Positions 25,162-35,700 are shown, counted from the stretch's first letter. The stretch: 64,000 nucleotides of DNA from Phytohabitans houttuyneae (GCF_011764425.1 NZ_BLPF01000003.1:1364001-1428000), one strand, 5' to 3'. A program made the numbers and translations. Notes: generated from the sequence alone by a model not told the origin.

Positions 25162-26592
25162 TCAGTCGGCGTGGCCACCCGGCTTTCCGGTGAGCAGGTC
25201 GGCGACCGCCGCGACGCCGCGCTCGATGGCGGGCTCGCCGAGGTTGCCGAAGCCGATGACCAGCTGCCCGGGCGTGGTGCCGCCGGACATCCGGAAGTCG
25301 CTCATGCCGTACAGCCCGACCGACCGCTCCCGCGCGGCGGCGACGACGTCCGCCTCGCGCACGCCCTCCGGCAGGTGGAGCACCGCGTGGAAGCCGGCGG
25401 CGAGCCCGGTCAGCCGCAGGCCGGGCGCGTGCCGGGCGAGCGCGCCGGCCAGCGCCTCCCGGCGGCCCGCGTAGACGCCGCGCATGCGGCGCAGGTGGCG
25501 GTCGTACCGGCCGGACTCGATCAGGCGGGCGAGCGCCAGCTGGTCCAGGCCGGGCGAGCCGCGGTCGCTGAGCCGCTTCTCCTCCACGATCGCCTCGGTC
25601 AGGTGCGGCGGGCACACCACCCAGCCGAGCCGCATCGCCGGGGCCAGCGACTTGCTGACCGTGCCGAGCAGCACGACGCGGCCGGCGGCGATGCCCTGGA
25701 GGGTGCCGACGGGCTCGCGGTCGTACCGGAACTCGGCGTCGTAGTCGTCCTCGACGACGACCGCGTCCCGGTCGGCGGCCCACGCCGCGAGCGCGTGCCG
25801 GCGGTCGGGCGCGAGCACCACCCCGGTCGGCGACTGGTGGGCCGGCGTGAGCACCACGGCCGCCACGCCGGTGCGGGCGAGCGCGGCCACGTCGACGCCG
25901 CCCTCGTCGACCGGTACCGGCACCGCCTCGATGCCCAGCCGGGTGACCGCGGCGAGGGTCTCGCCCTGCCCGTACCCCGGATCCTCGAACCCGACGGCGC
26001 GCACCCCGGACCGGGACAGCGCCCGCAGGACCAGCCCGAGCCCCTGCGCGAAGCCCGTGCAGACCACGATGTCGGCCGGCTCGGCGACGGCGGCCCGCAC
26101 GCGGCGCAGGTAGCCGGCCAGCACCCGGCGGAGGGTGCGGTCGCCGCGCGGGTCGCCGTAGTGGAGGTCGGCGTTGGCGACCGTGCGACACGCCTCGCGG
26201 ACCGCCCACGCCCAGTCGGCACGCGGGAAGCCGGCCAGGTCGGGCACACCGGACGCGAAGTCGACGTCGAGGCGCGCCGCGGCGGGACGCTCGGCCGGGG
26301 CGGGCGCGGGGCGGGCGGGCGCGGTCGCCGCCACCCGCGTGGCCGAGCCGACCCGCGCGGTCAGGTACCCCTCGGCGTAGAGCTGGCCGTAGCAGTCCTG
26401 CACGAGGCCGCGGGAGACGCCGAGCTGGCGGGCCAGCTCGCGGGAGGAGGGCAGGCGCTCGCCGGCCCGCAGGCGCCCGGCGCGGATCGCCTCGCGCAGG
26501 CCGCCCTCGAGCTGGGCGCGCAGCGGCTCCGGCCCGTCGCGGTCCAGCCGCAGCAGCACCTCCGGTCCCAAACCGGCCCACTCGATCGACAC
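25162..26592 (-). CDS. MocR/PdxR-type regulator (GntR helix-turn-helix fused to aminotransferase)
   Basis: 476 residues. A GntR winged helix (about 22-85; LRAGERLPSSRELARQLGVSRGLVQDCY) is linked to a fold-type I aminotransferase domain (about 110-470) with PLP features: SRSGVRAVGFEDPGYGQG, TPAHQSPTGV, VVEDDYDAEFRYD and the Schiff-base Lys in TVSKSLAPAMRLG near residue 314. PLP is used as effector or cofactor. It is divergent from an MFS gene with only 46 bases between, so it very likely controls that exporter. Vitamin B6 control cannot be claimed because no pdx genes are adjacent. Confidence 0.92.
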   Translation of the reverse strand: MSIEWAGLGPEVLLRLDRDGPEPLRAQLEGGLREAIRAGRLRAGERLPSSRELARQLGVSRGLVQDCYGQLYAEGYLTARVGSATRVAATAPARPAPAPAERPAAARLDVDFASGVPDLAGFPRADWAWAVREACRTVANADLHYGDPRGDRTLRRVLAGYLRRVRAAVAEPADIVVCTGFAQGLGLVLRALSRSGVRAVGFEDPGYGQGETLAAVTRLGIEAVPVPVDEGGVDVAALARTGVAAVVLTPAHQSPTGVVLAPDRRHALAAWAADRDAVVVEDDYDAEFRYDREPVGTLQGIAAGRVVLLGTVSKSLAPAMRLGWVVCPPHLTEAIVEEKRLSDRGSPGLDQLALARLIESGRYDRHLRRMRGVYAGRREALAGALARHAPGLRLTGLAAGFHAVLHLPEGVREADVVAAARERSVGLYGMSDFRMSGGTTPGQLVIGFGNLGEPAIERGVAAVADLLTGKPGGHAD

Positions 26593-26626
26593 AGAATTGG
26601 AGCTTAGCGTGGGCCGGCTGGGTTCG

Positions 26627-26641
26627 TACGTTCAGGACATG
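26627..26641 (+). promoter_or_regulatory. Leaderless promoter for the MFS gene
   Basis: TACGTT (26627-26632) sits 6 bases before the ATG, the same layout as at the aldo/keto reductase. The whole 46-base MocR-MFS gap must hold both promoters and the MocR operator. Confidence 0.5.
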
Positions 26642-27799
26642 ACGACGATCGCCCTGGCCGCACCCGCACCCGCGCCCCGCCTGCTGTCCCGCCCGCTCGC
26701 GCTGGTCATGCTGGCCGACTTCGCCGGGCTGTTCGGCTTCTACCTGCTGCTGTCGGTGGTACCCGCGCATCTGACCGCGGCCGGCGCCGGCGGCTTCGCG
26801 GCGGGCCTGGCCACCGGCGTGCTGATGCTGTCGTCGGTGGCCGGGGAGCTGGCCATCCCCCGCCTCGCCGCCCGGTACGGCTACCGCGCCATCCTCGCCG
26901 CCGGCCTCGCCCTGCTGGCCCTGCCGGCGCTGGCGCTGCTCGCCTCGTCCGCGCTGCCGGTGGTGGTCGTGGTGTGCGTGCTGCGCGGCCTCGGGCTCGC
27001 GGTCATCTTCGTCGTGTGCGGCGCGTGGGCCGCCGAGATGATCCCCGCCGGGCGGCGTGGCGAGGGCCTCGGCGTCCTCGGGATCGTCGCCGGCCTGCCC
27101 GCCGTCATCGCCACCCCGCTCGGCGTGTGGCTGATGGACCGCGCGGGCGCCGAGGCGGTGTTCGTGCTCGGCGCCCTGGCCGCGCTCGCCGGCCTCGGCG
27201 CGGTGCTCGGCCTGCCCGCCGGCCGCACGGCGGTCGCGCCCGGCGCCGGCCTGCGCGAGCCGGCGCTGGTCCGCCCCGCGGTCGTCTTCGCGGGCACGGC
27301 GACGGCCGCCGGCATCGTGGTGACCTTCGTGCCGGCGGTGGCGCACGCCGGCAGCCTGGCCGCCGTCGCGCTGCTGGCCCAGGCCGTCGCGACGACCGCC
27401 GCCCGCTGGTGGGCCGGGCGCTTCGGCGACCGCCACGGCGCCGCACGGCTGCTGGTGCCGGGCGCGCTGCTCGCCGCCGCCGGCGTCCTCGCGCTGGTGC
27501 TGGCCGCCGGGAGCGCTGTCGCGCTGCTGGGCGGGATGCTCGCCTTCGGCGCCGGCTTCGGCGTCGTGCAGAACGCCAGCCTCGCGATGATGTACGCCCG
27601 CGTCTCCACCGCCGCGTACGGCACGGCCACCGCGATCTGGAGCGTCGCCTACGACACCGGGTACGGCCTCGGCGCGCTCGGCTTCGGCGTGGTGGCGGGC
27701 GCCGCCGGCTACCCGATCAGCTTCGCCCTGACAGCCGCCGCGATGCTCGCCCTGACGGCGGCCGCCACCGCCCGCCCTCGCCCCACCCCTCGCGGTTGA
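26639..27799 (+). CDS. MFS transporter
   Basis: 386 residues, nearly all hydrophobic, fitting twelve membrane helices. The loop between helices 2 and 3 reads RLAARYGYRAIL, near the usual G-x-L-a-D-r-x-G-r pattern, and the matching loop in the second half is WWAGRFGDRHGAARLL. The style is that of small-molecule exporters (sugar-efflux/DHA1-like). Start at the ATG 26639 is favoured by the leaderless promoter; an in-frame ATG at 26597 would overlap the MocR operator region. The stop codon lies inside a 62-bp palindromic element. Confidence 0.88.
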   Translation: MTTIALAAPAPAPRLLSRPLALVMLADFAGLFGFYLLLSVVPAHLTAAGAGGFAAGLATGVLMLSSVAGELAIPRLAARYGYRAILAAGLALLALPALALLASSALPVVVVVCVLRGLGLAVIFVVCGAWAAEMIPAGRRGEGLGVLGIVAGLPAVIATPLGVWLMDRAGAEAVFVLGALAALAGLGAVLGLPAGRTAVAPGAGLREPALVRPAVVFAGTATAAGIVVTFVPAVAHAGSLAAVALLAQAVATTAARWWAGRFGDRHGAARLLVPGALLAAAGVLALVLAAGSAVALLGGMLAFGAGFGVVQNASLAMMYARVSTAAYGTATAIWSVAYDTGYGLGALGFGVVAGAAGYPISFALTAAAMLALTAAATARPRPTPRG

Positions 27800-27856
27800 T
27801 CAGGGACTTGGTCGGGCGTGTCCGCCGGCGTGTCCCGCACCAAGTCCCTGATCAAC
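27795..27856. repeat. 62-bp palindromic element, copy 2 (likely bidirectional terminator)
   Basis: Arms GTTGATCAGGGACTTGGT and ACCAAGTCCCTGATCAAC pair perfectly over 18 bp. The first TGA of the element is the stop codon of the MFS gene, and its far end is 3 bases from the stop of the convergent hydrolase gene. Confidence 0.8.
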
Positions 27857-27859
27857 CAC

Positions 27860-28726
27860 TCAGGCCGCGCGCAGGACGTCGTCGAGGCGGCGCGCGAACA
27901 GGGCGGTCTCCAGCCCGAACCCGCCGTGGTCACCGGGGAACGTCGCCACCGGCACGCCCAGCAGCGCGCCCACCGCGTGCGCGGCCCGTGCCGGCGGCTC
28001 CCCCTCGGACGCCGCGCCGGCCGCCGGCACGACCCGCGTGCTGCCGCTCTTGAGCGCGTGGCCGTCCGGGACGTACCGGGCGAACGGCGGCACCTCGAAC
28101 TCCAGGAAGAACTCGTTGTTCGCCGCGAACCGCGCGAGCATCGCGGCCGTCTGCGGGTCCAGCTCCGGCGGCGCCTCGGCACCGCCCGGCACCCGGTCCT
28201 CGCCCTCGTCGCCGGACGGCGCCCCGCTCATCCCCAGCGCGGCGCCGAGCACCTGCCCGGCCGCCGCCGACCCGCCGTCGCGGTACGCGGCCTCCACCTC
28301 GCGCATCACGTCCCGCCAGTGCTCCCGCTCCGGCAGCAGCTCGAACAGCGGCGGCTCGTGCGCCACCAGCACCCGCACCAGCTCCGGGTGCCGCGCGGCC
28401 AGCTCGAGGCCGATGATCGCGCCCGAGCTGTTGCCGAACACGTACGCCGGGGCCGCCCCGGACACCCCGACCGCCGCCAGCACCCGGTACGCGTCGTCGC
28501 CGTGCTCCTCGATCGCCTGCGGACCGGGCGCCCCGTCGAGCCGGCTGCGCGAGTTGCCCCGCCGGTCGTACGTCACGACCGTGTACCGGTCCGCGAGCTC
28601 CTGCGCGAGCGGCGCGAACGCGGCCGCGTCGTACACGCCCCCGCAGATCAGCAGCAGCACCGGCCCGGCACCGCGCACCTCGTAGTGCAGGCTCGCCCCC
28701 GGCACGGAAAGCGTCTTCGTCTCCAT
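27860..28726 (-). CDS. Alpha/beta hydrolase
   Basis: 288 residues. The oxyanion region VLLLICGGVYDAAAF, the nucleophile elbow FGNSSGAIIGLEL (GxSxG, Ser near residue 98), and the C-terminal His in FPGDHGGFG are present, giving a complete catalytic triad framework. The substrate is unknown. The ATG at 28726 is chosen because METKTLSVPGASLHYEV is the normal family beginning and GGAGTG lies upstream. It is monocistronic and ends at the 62-bp palindrome. Confidence 0.88.
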   Translation of the reverse strand: METKTLSVPGASLHYEVRGAGPVLLLICGGVYDAAAFAPLAQELADRYTVVTYDRRGNSRSRLDGAPGPQAIEEHGDDAYRVLAAVGVSGAAPAYVFGNSSGAIIGLELAARHPELVRVLVAHEPPLFELLPEREHWRDVMREVEAAYRDGGSAAAGQVLGAALGMSGAPSGDEGEDRVPGGAEAPPELDPQTAAMLARFAANNEFFLEFEVPPFARYVPDGHALKSGSTRVVPAAGAASEGEPPARAAHAVGALLGVPVATFPGDHGGFGLETALFARRLDDVLRAA

Positions 28727-28846
28727 GACCCACTCCTTCGTCGGATGTCGGACTCCGAGGGGAGTCGGAGCCGCCCGCCGGTTCTCGACGTGCCGCTGGC
28801 CCTTCCACCCACCGGAATCACACACGACCCCGCACCCGGCAGCGGC

Positions 28847-28862
28847 CATAATCGTGATCATG
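28847..28862 (+). promoter_or_regulatory. Leaderless promoter for the flavin-family gene
   Basis: CATAAT (28847-28852) lies 7 bases before the ATG, and no ribosome site is present, again fitting a leaderless message. Confidence 0.5.
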
Positions 28863-29456
28863 GGGAAGGTTCACGAGCGCATCGACGGGCGGCTGCGGGA
28901 GTTCATCGAGGCGCAGCCGATGTTCTTCACCGCGACCGCGCCGCTGGCCGGCGACGGCACGATCAACCTCTCGCCGAAAGGGCTGCGCGGCTCGCTCGCG
29001 GTCATCGACGAGCTGACCGTCGCCTACCTCGACTTCGCGGGCAGCAACGCCGAGACGGTCGCCCACCTGCGGGAAAACGGCCGGATCACGCTCATGTGGT
29101 GCGCCTTCCAGGGGCCGCCCAACATCGTGCGGGTGCACGGTCGGGGCGAGCCCGTCTTCCGCGACGACCCGCGCTGGGGCGAGCTGTTCGCCCACTTCCC
29201 GGACATCGACGCGAGCATCCACGGACTGCGCGCGATCGTCGTCGTGCGGGCCGAGCTGATCCGGGACACCTGCGGCTACGCGGTGCCGTTCATGGCGTAC
29301 CAGGAGGACCGCGACCTGCACGGCAAGCGGTTCGCGCGGGAGGACGACGCGTCGCTGAGCGCCTACTTCGAGAAGAAGGAGCACATCGCGGCAAGCATCG
29401 ACGGCCTGCCGGGTCTGCCGCTCCCCCTGCCGCCGACGCCGGCTACCACCGCCTAG
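28860..29456 (+). CDS. Pyridoxamine 5'-phosphate oxidase family protein
   Basis: 198 residues with the split-barrel FMN-binding pattern: FFTATAPLAGDGTINLSPKG, VAYLDFAGSNAETVAHLRENGRITLMWCAF and VRVHGRGEPVF. These match the group of actinomycete FMN- or F420-type proteins and not true PdxH, since the PNP-binding C-terminal motif is missing. The reaction is unknown. The stop codon overlaps that of the convergent TetR gene by 4 bases. Confidence 0.88.
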   Translation: MGKVHERIDGRLREFIEAQPMFFTATAPLAGDGTINLSPKGLRGSLAVIDELTVAYLDFAGSNAETVAHLRENGRITLMWCAFQGPPNIVRVHGRGEPVFRDDPRWGELFAHFPDIDASIHGLRAIVVVRAELIRDTCGYAVPFMAYQEDRDLHGKRFAREDDASLSAYFEKKEHIAASIDGLPGLPLPLPPTPATTA

Positions 29457-30171
29457 GTCACCGGCAGGCCCGCCGCCTCCGCCGCCAGGCGGAGCTGGCC
29501 GAGAAACAGCGCGTCCCGCGCCTCCTCGTCCATCCAGGCGAAGTGGCCGTTGGCCTCCAGCGACGTGAACCCGTGCAGCGACGCCCAGGCGTGCAGCATC
29601 GCCTGGAAATGCGCCGGGTCGACGCCGATCTCGTGCTTTTCGTGCTTGGCCTGGGCGCACAGCTCCACCGCCGGGTCCACCTCGGTGATCCGCGGCGGCG
29701 CCAGCCGTCCCAACTGCAGCGCCTCGACGAACAGTGACGACAGCTGCGCCATCGCGCGGCCGGCCGCCTCGCTGGTGCTGCCGTCCTCCGGCGCCGCGTA
29801 GTCGGGCAGCGGCATGCCCAGGATCAGCGCGAACTGCTGCGGCTCCTCGTGCGCCCACCGCCGGTACGCCTGGCAGGCCGCGACGAAAGCGGCCGCGACG
29901 TCGCCCGGCGGCACCTGCGCGCGGGCCTTGGCGACGGCGGTGCCGAGCGCCTCGTACGCGTCCGAGATCAACGCGCTGACCAGTTCGTCCCGGTCGGCGA
30001 AGTACCGGTACAGCGCGGGCGGTGTCATGTCCATCACGCGGGCGATGTCGGTGAAGCGCACGTCGACCGTCCCCCGCTCCCGCATGAGGGCGAACGCGGT
30101 CTGCTTGATCTCGTCGATCGTCGCTGCCCGCGCCCGTTCGCGGCGGGGGCGGTCCGCGGGGTCGGGCTCAT
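29453..30171 (-). CDS. TetR/AcrR family regulator (probable one-base frameshift near the start)
   Basis: About 240 residues. The helix-turn-helix is RFTDIARVMDMTPPALYRYFADRDELV, then a TetR_C-like ligand domain (AAFVAACQAYRRWAHEEPQQFALILG). Most likely it starts at the ATG 30171 (MSPTPRTAP), whose ATGA overlaps a short upstream frame. That start is one base out of phase with the rest; an extra base in the G-run 30145-30149 would give MSPTPRTAPRRERARAATIDEI, a natural TetR beginning. Taken literally, the open frame runs to 30211. It is divergent from the MMPL exporter gene, its probable target. Confidence 0.87.
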
Positions 30172-30251
30172 GGCCGTCCTCGCTTCGCTGCGGGCGACCA
30201 TGAGGCACCACAGGCGCTGAGCCCGATGATTCGCTCGCTCCGCTCGCTCAT
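30168..30251 (-). CDS. Short upstream frame coupled to the TetR gene, overlapping a dispersed GAGCG-type repeat
   Basis: 27 codons (MSERSERIIGLSACGASW...) with a strong GGAGGAAAC ribosome site, ending in an ATGA overlap with the inferred TetR start. The DNA consists of two GAGCGNAGCGA blocks about 40 bases apart and resembles the 99-bp repeats in the injection-system genes (SERSER, EERSDE). It may be a leader peptide or simply a repeat that landed here and supplied a start site. Confidence 0.4.
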   Translation of the reverse strand: MSERSERIIGLSACGASWSPAAKRGRP

Positions 30252-30272
30252 GTTTCCTCCATGTCAAACGTT

Positions 30273-30346
30273 CCGTTAAGCATCGTTACAGACGTGAAGG
30301 CGCTTGACAAGTGACGTTCCATCGTGTTTGTTATGGACCTTAACGG
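30273..30346. promoter_or_regulatory. MMPL promoter framed by inverted CCGTTAAG/CTTAACGG sites
   Basis: TTGACA (30304-30309) with a weaker TGTTAT-type -10 (30329-30334) points to the MMPL gene. CCGTTAAG (30273-30280) and its exact complement CTTAACGG (30339-30346) flank the promoter. Two such sites in a TetR-exporter gap are the expected layout of a TetR operator pair. Confidence 0.5.
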
Positions 30347-30376
30347 ATCTGACATCACTTCACTGGGGGAACGGAC

Positions 30377-30400
30377 ATGAACGGCGGGGAACGGCGATGA
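30377..30400 (+). CDS. Seven-residue leader frame before the MMPL gene
   Basis: ATG AAC GGC GGG GAA CGG CGA TGA (MNGGERR) follows a GGGGGA ribosome site and its TGA overlaps the MMPL ATG (ATGA). It could couple translation of the exporter. Very short, so chance is possible. Confidence 0.3.
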   Translation: MNGGERR

Positions 30401-32622
30401 GCAACGCAGGACCGCTGGGCCGGCTGGCCCGGCTCACCTACCGCAACCGCGGCCGCACCGTACTGCTGTGGCTGGCCGCACTCATGCTCGCCGCCGGCCT
30501 CTCGGCGGCCTTCGGCGGCGAGTTCTCCGCCGACTACTCGGCGCCCGGCTCGGACTCCAAGGCGGCGCAGGACCTGCTCCAGGAGAAGTTCCCGGCGCAG
30601 GCCGGCGAGGTCGTCGACGTGGTGGTCCGGGTCGACGGCGGGGTCACCACCGCCCGCGGCGACGTGCAGGCGCTGCTCGACGAGCTCAAGGTCGTGCCGC
30701 ACGTGGCGGGCGTGGACGACCCCTTCAGCGTCCCGGGCGGCATCTCGCCGGACGGCGGCACGCTCGTCGCGCACCTGCGCCTCGACGTGACCAACCCCAA
30801 CGACATGCCGCACGCGGACACCGAGCGGCTCCTCGACATCGCGAAGGGCGCCGACCGGCCCGGCCTCGACGTCGCGCTCGGCGGCCAGACGGTCAACCTG
30901 GCCGAGCAGGGCGAGATCGGCTCGGAGGGCATCGGCCTGCTCGCGGCCGCGGTGATCCTGCTGCTCACGTTCGGCTCGGTGGTCGCCGCCGGCCTGCCGA
31001 TCCTCACCGCGGTCGCCGGCCTCGCGGTCAGCAGCACGCTCACCGGCCTGGTGCTGCGCTTCGTCGACGCGCCGGACTGGTCCACGTCGCTCGCCACGAT
31101 GATGGGCATCGGCATCGGCATCGACTACGTGCTGCTCATGGTCACCCGCTTCCGCGAGTGGCGGGCCGCCGGGCTGGAGCCCGAGGCGGCGACCGTGGCC
31201 ACGCTGGACACCGCCGGCCGCGCGGTGATGGTCGCCGGCAGCACGGTCGTGGTCAGCATGCTCGGCCTGTTCGCGATGGGGCTGTCCTTCATGCGCGGCG
31301 CCGCCGTGGTCACGATCATCGGCGTCTTCGTCGTGATGGCCGCCAGCGCCACCCTCTTCCCCGCCCTGCTCGGCTACCTCGGCCGCCACGTCGACCGGCT
31401 GCGCCTGCCGCTGGGCCGGCGCCGCCCGGTCGAGGTCGCGGTCGGCGGGCACGTCGAGCCGGGGCGCGGCTGGCTGGCGTGGAGCCGCCTCGTGCAGCGC
31501 CACCGCGTCGTCGCGGCGCTGGCCGGCGTGGCCATCCTGCTCGCGCTCGCCGCGCCGTTCCTCGGCGTCCGCTACGGCTACCCGGACGCGGGCAACGACC
31601 GCGCGGAGACCTCCACGCGGCAGGCGTACGACATGCAGGCGGCCGCGTTCGGCGCCGGCGCCAACGGCCCGCTGGTGCTGGCCGCGGAGCTGGCCCGGCC
31701 GGGCGACGCGTCCGCGCTGGACGGCCTGCGCGCGGCGGTCGCGGCGACACCGGGGGTCGCCCTGGTCACGGCACCCCGGCTCAACCCCGCCGGCGACACC
31801 GCGGTGCTCACCGTGCTGCCGGCCACCGGGCCGCAGGACGCGCAGACCGAAGATCTGGTACACCGCCTGCGCGACGAAACAATCCCCTCCGCCGTCGACG
31901 ACTCCGCCGCCACGGTGCGGGTGGGGGGCGTGACGGCCACCGCGATCGACAGCAACGAAAACGTGGCCCGCCGCATCCCGCTGCTCATCGGCGGCGTGGT
32001 GCTGCTGTCGATGCTGCTGCTGCTCGCCTCGTTCCGCAGCGTGGCCGTGGCGGTCAAGGCCGCGGCGATGAACCTGCTGTCCGTGGCGGCCGCCTACGGC
32101 GTGGTCGCCCTGGTCCTGCAGGGCGGCTGGGCCGGCCAGCTGATCGGCATCGACACCGAGACGCCGCTGCCGTCGTTCGTGCCGGTGCTGATGTTCGCCG
32201 TCCTGTTCGGACTGTCGATGGACTACGAGGTGTTCCTGGTCTCGCGGATGCGCGAGGCGTGGACCCGGACCCGCGACAACGGCCGCGCCATCACCGAAGG
32301 GCTCGCCGGCACCGGCCGGGTCATCACGGCCGCCGCGGCCATCATGATCGCGGTCTTCGCGGCCTTCGTGCCCAGCTCGAACCTGGTGCTCAAGATGATC
32401 GGCATCGGCATGGCCGCGGCGATCCTCGTCGACGCGACGGTGGTGCGCATGCTGCTGGTGCCGGCGGTCATGCACCTGCTCGGCCGCGCCAACTGGTGGA
32501 TGCCGGCGTGGCTCGGCCGGCTCCTTCCCGAGCTGCACGTCGAGGGCCAGCCGGAGCGGCACCTGCCGGTCCCGCCGGAGCCCGCGCCGGAGGCGGAGCT
32601 GGCCGGCGCCGGTAGCCGCTAG
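30397..32622 (+). CDS. MMPL/RND family transporter
   Basis: 741 residues in two similar halves. Each half has one membrane helix, a large extracellular domain and about five more helices. Visible family blocks include [22 protein letters not shown] in the first half and [25 protein letters not shown] in the second, with the buried Asp-Tyr pairs that relay protons. MMPL proteins export lipids or hydrophobic compounds. A GGGGA ribosome site precedes the ATG. The divergent TetR gene and paired operator-like sites suggest ligand-induced expression. A strong terminator follows. Confidence 0.93.
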   Translation: MSNAGPLGRLARLTYRNRGRTVLLWLAALMLAAGLSAAFGGEFSADYSAPGSDSKAAQDLLQEKFPAQAGEVVDVVVRVDGGVTTARGDVQALLDELKVVPHVAGVDDPFSVPGGISPDGGTLVAHLRLDVTNPNDMPHADTERLLDIAKGADRPGLDVALGGQTVNLAEQGEIGSEGIGLLAAAVILLLTFGSVVAAGLPILTAVAGLAVSSTLTGLVLRFVDAPDWSTSLATMMGIGIGIDYVLLMVTRFREWRAAGLEPEAATVATLDTAGRAVMVAGSTVVVSMLGLFAMGLSFMRGAAVVTIIGVFVVMAASATLFPALLGYLGRHVDRLRLPLGRRRPVEVAVGGHVEPGRGWLAWSRLVQRHRVVAALAGVAILLALAAPFLGVRYGYPDAGNDRAETSTRQAYDMQAAAFGAGANGPLVLAAELARPGDASALDGLRAAVAATPGVALVTAPRLNPAGDTAVLTVLPATGPQDAQTEDLVHRLRDETIPSAVDDSAATVRVGGVTATAIDSNENVARRIPLLIGGVVLLSMLLLLASFRSVAVAVKAAAMNLLSVAAAYGVVALVLQGGWAGQLIGIDTETPLPSFVPVLMFAVLFGLSMDYEVFLVSRMREAWTRTRDNGRAITEGLAGTGRVITAAAAIMIAVFAAFVPSSNLVLKMIGIGMAAAILVDATVVRMLLVPAVMHLLGRANWWMPAWLGRLLPELHVEGQPERHLPVPPEPAPEAELAGAGSR

Positions 32623-32633
32623 CCGCTCTCCGG

Positions 32634-32678
32634 GGACGGGAGGCGCTCCATAATCGGGGCGCCTCCCGTCCTGTTTTT
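32634..32678 (+). terminator. Rho-independent terminator after the MMPL gene
   Basis: A perfect 13-bp stem (GGACGGGAGGCGC and complement) with a 12-base loop is followed by TGTTTTTT. This is the clearest classical terminator of the window. Confidence 0.9.
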
Positions 32679-32734
32679 TCGAGTTTCATCGAAGTTCTTG
32701 CATCCATGAGTTCACTCTTTGTACCGTCCACGCC

Positions 32735-35700
32735 ATGGGCACCCACCCCCTCCCCTCGCCCGGCGCTGGCTGGCCGTCGCGGCCGGCGCCGCCTTGATCG
32801 CCGGTACGCTCGCCGTCGTGCCCGGACTCCACCCGGCCGCCGCGGCGGCGAACCCCGCGCTCGCCCTGTGGTACGACGAGCCGGCCACCGACTGGGAGAC
32901 GCAGTCGCTGCCGATCGGCAACGGCGCGCTCGGCGCGAGCGTCTTCGGCGGCGTACAGACCGAGCGCCTGCAGTACAACGAGAAGACCTTGTGGAACGGC
33001 GGCCCGGGCGACGGCCAGTACCACAACGGCAACTGGACCTCGCCCCGCCCCACCGCCATCGACGACGTGCAGGCGCAGCTCGACCGCGACCAGCGGATGG
33101 CACCGTCCACTGTGGCGAGCCGGCTGGGCGGGCCGCGGGCCGGCTTCGGCGCGTACCAGAACTTCGGCGACGCCTACCTCGACATGACCGGGACACCCGG
33201 CGCCGTCAACGGGTACCGCCGCGAGCTCGACATCGCCGAGGCCACCGCGCGGGTCGGCTACGAGCACGGCGGGGTGACGTACCGGCGGGAGTACATCGCC
33301 AGCCACCCCCGCAACGCGATCGTCGCCCGCCTCACCGCCAGCCAGGCCGGCCGCGTCTCCTTCGTGCTGCGGCACACGTCGCCGCACGCCGGCGCCGCCC
33401 TCACCGTCTCCGGCGACCGGATCACCGTGCGGGGCACGCTGCCCAACAACGGGATCGTGTACGAGTCCCAGTTCCGCGTGATCACCGACGGCGGTACCCG
33501 CACCAGTGGCGGCGACCGCATCACCGTCGCGGGCGCCAACAGCGCGACGATCGTCTTCTCCGCCGGCACCAACTACGCGCAGGCGTACCCGAGCTACCGC
33601 GGCGCCGACCCCCACGCCCGCGTGACGGCGGCGGTGGACGCAGCGGCGGCTCAGTCGTGGGACGCGCTCTGGGCCCAGCACGTGGCCGACTACAAAGGAC
33701 TGTTCGACCGGGTGAGCCTCGACATCGGGCAGCAGATGCCGGACATACCGACCGACAACCTCCGCTCGGCGTACACCGGCGGGAGCGGCGCCGCCGACCG
33801 GGCGCTGGAGGCGCTGTTCTTCCAGTACGGCCGGTACCTGCTCATCGCCTCCTCCCGCGCCGGCTCGCTGCCGGCCAACCTGCAGGGCGTGTGGAACAAC
33901 TCGACAAGCCCGCCGTGGGCCGCCGACTACCACGTCAACATCAACCTGCAGATGAACTACTGGCCCGCCGAGATCACCAACCTCGGCGAGACCACCGCGC
34001 CGCTGTTCGACTTCGTCGACGGGCTGCGGCCGCCGGGGCGGGTGACCGCGCAGTCGATGTTCGGCGCGCCCGGGTGGGTGGTGCACAACGAGACGACCCC
34101 CTTCGGGTACACCGGTGTGCACGACTGGCCCACCTCGTTCTGGTTTCCCGAAGCGGCCGCCTGGCTGTGCCAGCACCTGTACGACCACTACCGCTTCTCG
34201 GGCGACACCGCGTTCCTGCGCGACCGGGCGTACCCGGCGATGAGGGAGGTCGCCGACTTCTGGGTGGCCAGCCTGCACACCGACCCGCGCGACGGCCGGC
34301 TCGTGGTCTCGCCCAGCTACTCGCCGGAAAACGGCGACTTCACCGCCGGCGCCTCGATGTCCCAGCAGATCGTGTGGGAGCTGCTGAGCAACACGGTCGC
34401 GGCCAGCGCCACGCTCGGCCTCGACGCCACCGCCCGGGCGCAGTGGCAGTCCACGCTGGACCGCCTCGACCCAGGGCTGCGGATCGGTTCGTGGGGCAGC
34501 TGCAGGAGTGGAAGGGCGACTGGGACAACCCCGGCGACACCCACCGGCACGTCTCGCACCTGTTCGGCCTGCACCCCGGCCGGCAGATCTCCCCGCTGAC
34601 CACCGCCGCCTACGCCAACGCCGCGCGGGTCTCGCTCAACGCCCGCGGCGACGGCGGTACCGGCTGGAGCAAGGCATGGAAGATCAACTTCTGGGCCCGG
34701 CTGCGCGACGGCGACCGCGCGCACAAGCTCCTGCGCGAGCAGCTGACCGGCAGCACCCTGGCCAACCTGTGGGACACCCACCCGCCGTTCCAGATCGACG
34801 GCAACTTCGGCGCCACGTCCGGCATCGCCGAGATGCTGTTGCAGAGCCAGACCGGCGTCGTCGACGTGCTCCCGGCGCTGCCCGCCGCGTGGTCCACCGG
34901 CGCGGTCACCGGCCTGCGCGCCCGCGGCAACGCCACCGTGGACGTGGCGTGGAGCGGCGGCGCGGCCACCCGCATCACGGTCGCCGCCGGCAGCAGCGGC
35001 GAGCTGACCGTCCGCAACCCGCTGCTGGCCACCGCCGGCGTGGTCGACCTCACGACCGGGCAGGCGGTCGCCGTCACCCGGAACGGTCCACAGGCGACGT
35101 TCGCGGCGGTCGCCGGGCACCGGTACCAGACGGTGTCGTCGTCCACGCCGACCACTGCCCCGCCGACCACCGCCCCGCCCACCACGCAGCCGCAGCGGGT
35201 GGAGGCCGAGTCGTACACGTCCCAGTCCGGGACGCAGAACGTCGCCGACGGCAACGCGCACGGCGGCACCCGCGTCGGGTACATCGACAACGGCGACTGG
35301 CTCGCGTACGCGGCGGTCAGCCCGGCCGGCCGCACCGGCATCACCGCCCGCGTCGCGTCCGGCGGCACCGGCGGCACGGTCCAGGTCCGCACCGGCTCCC
35401 CGACCGGCCCGCTGCTGGGCACGCTGGCGGTGCCGAACACCGGCGGCTACGGCACGTTCACCGACGTCAGCACGGCCCTGAGCGCCGGCTCAGGCCCGCT
35501 TTACCTGGTCTTCGGCGGCACCGGTACCGGCGGCCTGTTCGACGTGGACGACTTCACGCTGACCGGCGGCGCAGGCGAGCCGCCCGCGCCGGTCAACCTC
35601 GCGCTGGGCAAGGCGGCCACCGCCGACAGCTCCTGCGCCGCCGACGAGGGCCCGGAGAAGGCGGTCAACGGCAGCGTCAGCGGCGGCAACGCCGACAAGT

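Noticed and set aside
30355-32562. A 735-codon frame antisense to the MMPL gene.
   Set aside because: His/Arg/Ala-rich composition typical of the complementary strand of membrane-protein codons; no start site or family.
32719-32734. TTG at 32719 as start of the fucosidase.
   Set aside because: It gives a Pro/Arg-rich N terminus without ribosome site; ATG 32735 with one restored C in the following C-run gives a normal signal peptide. Not fully excluded.
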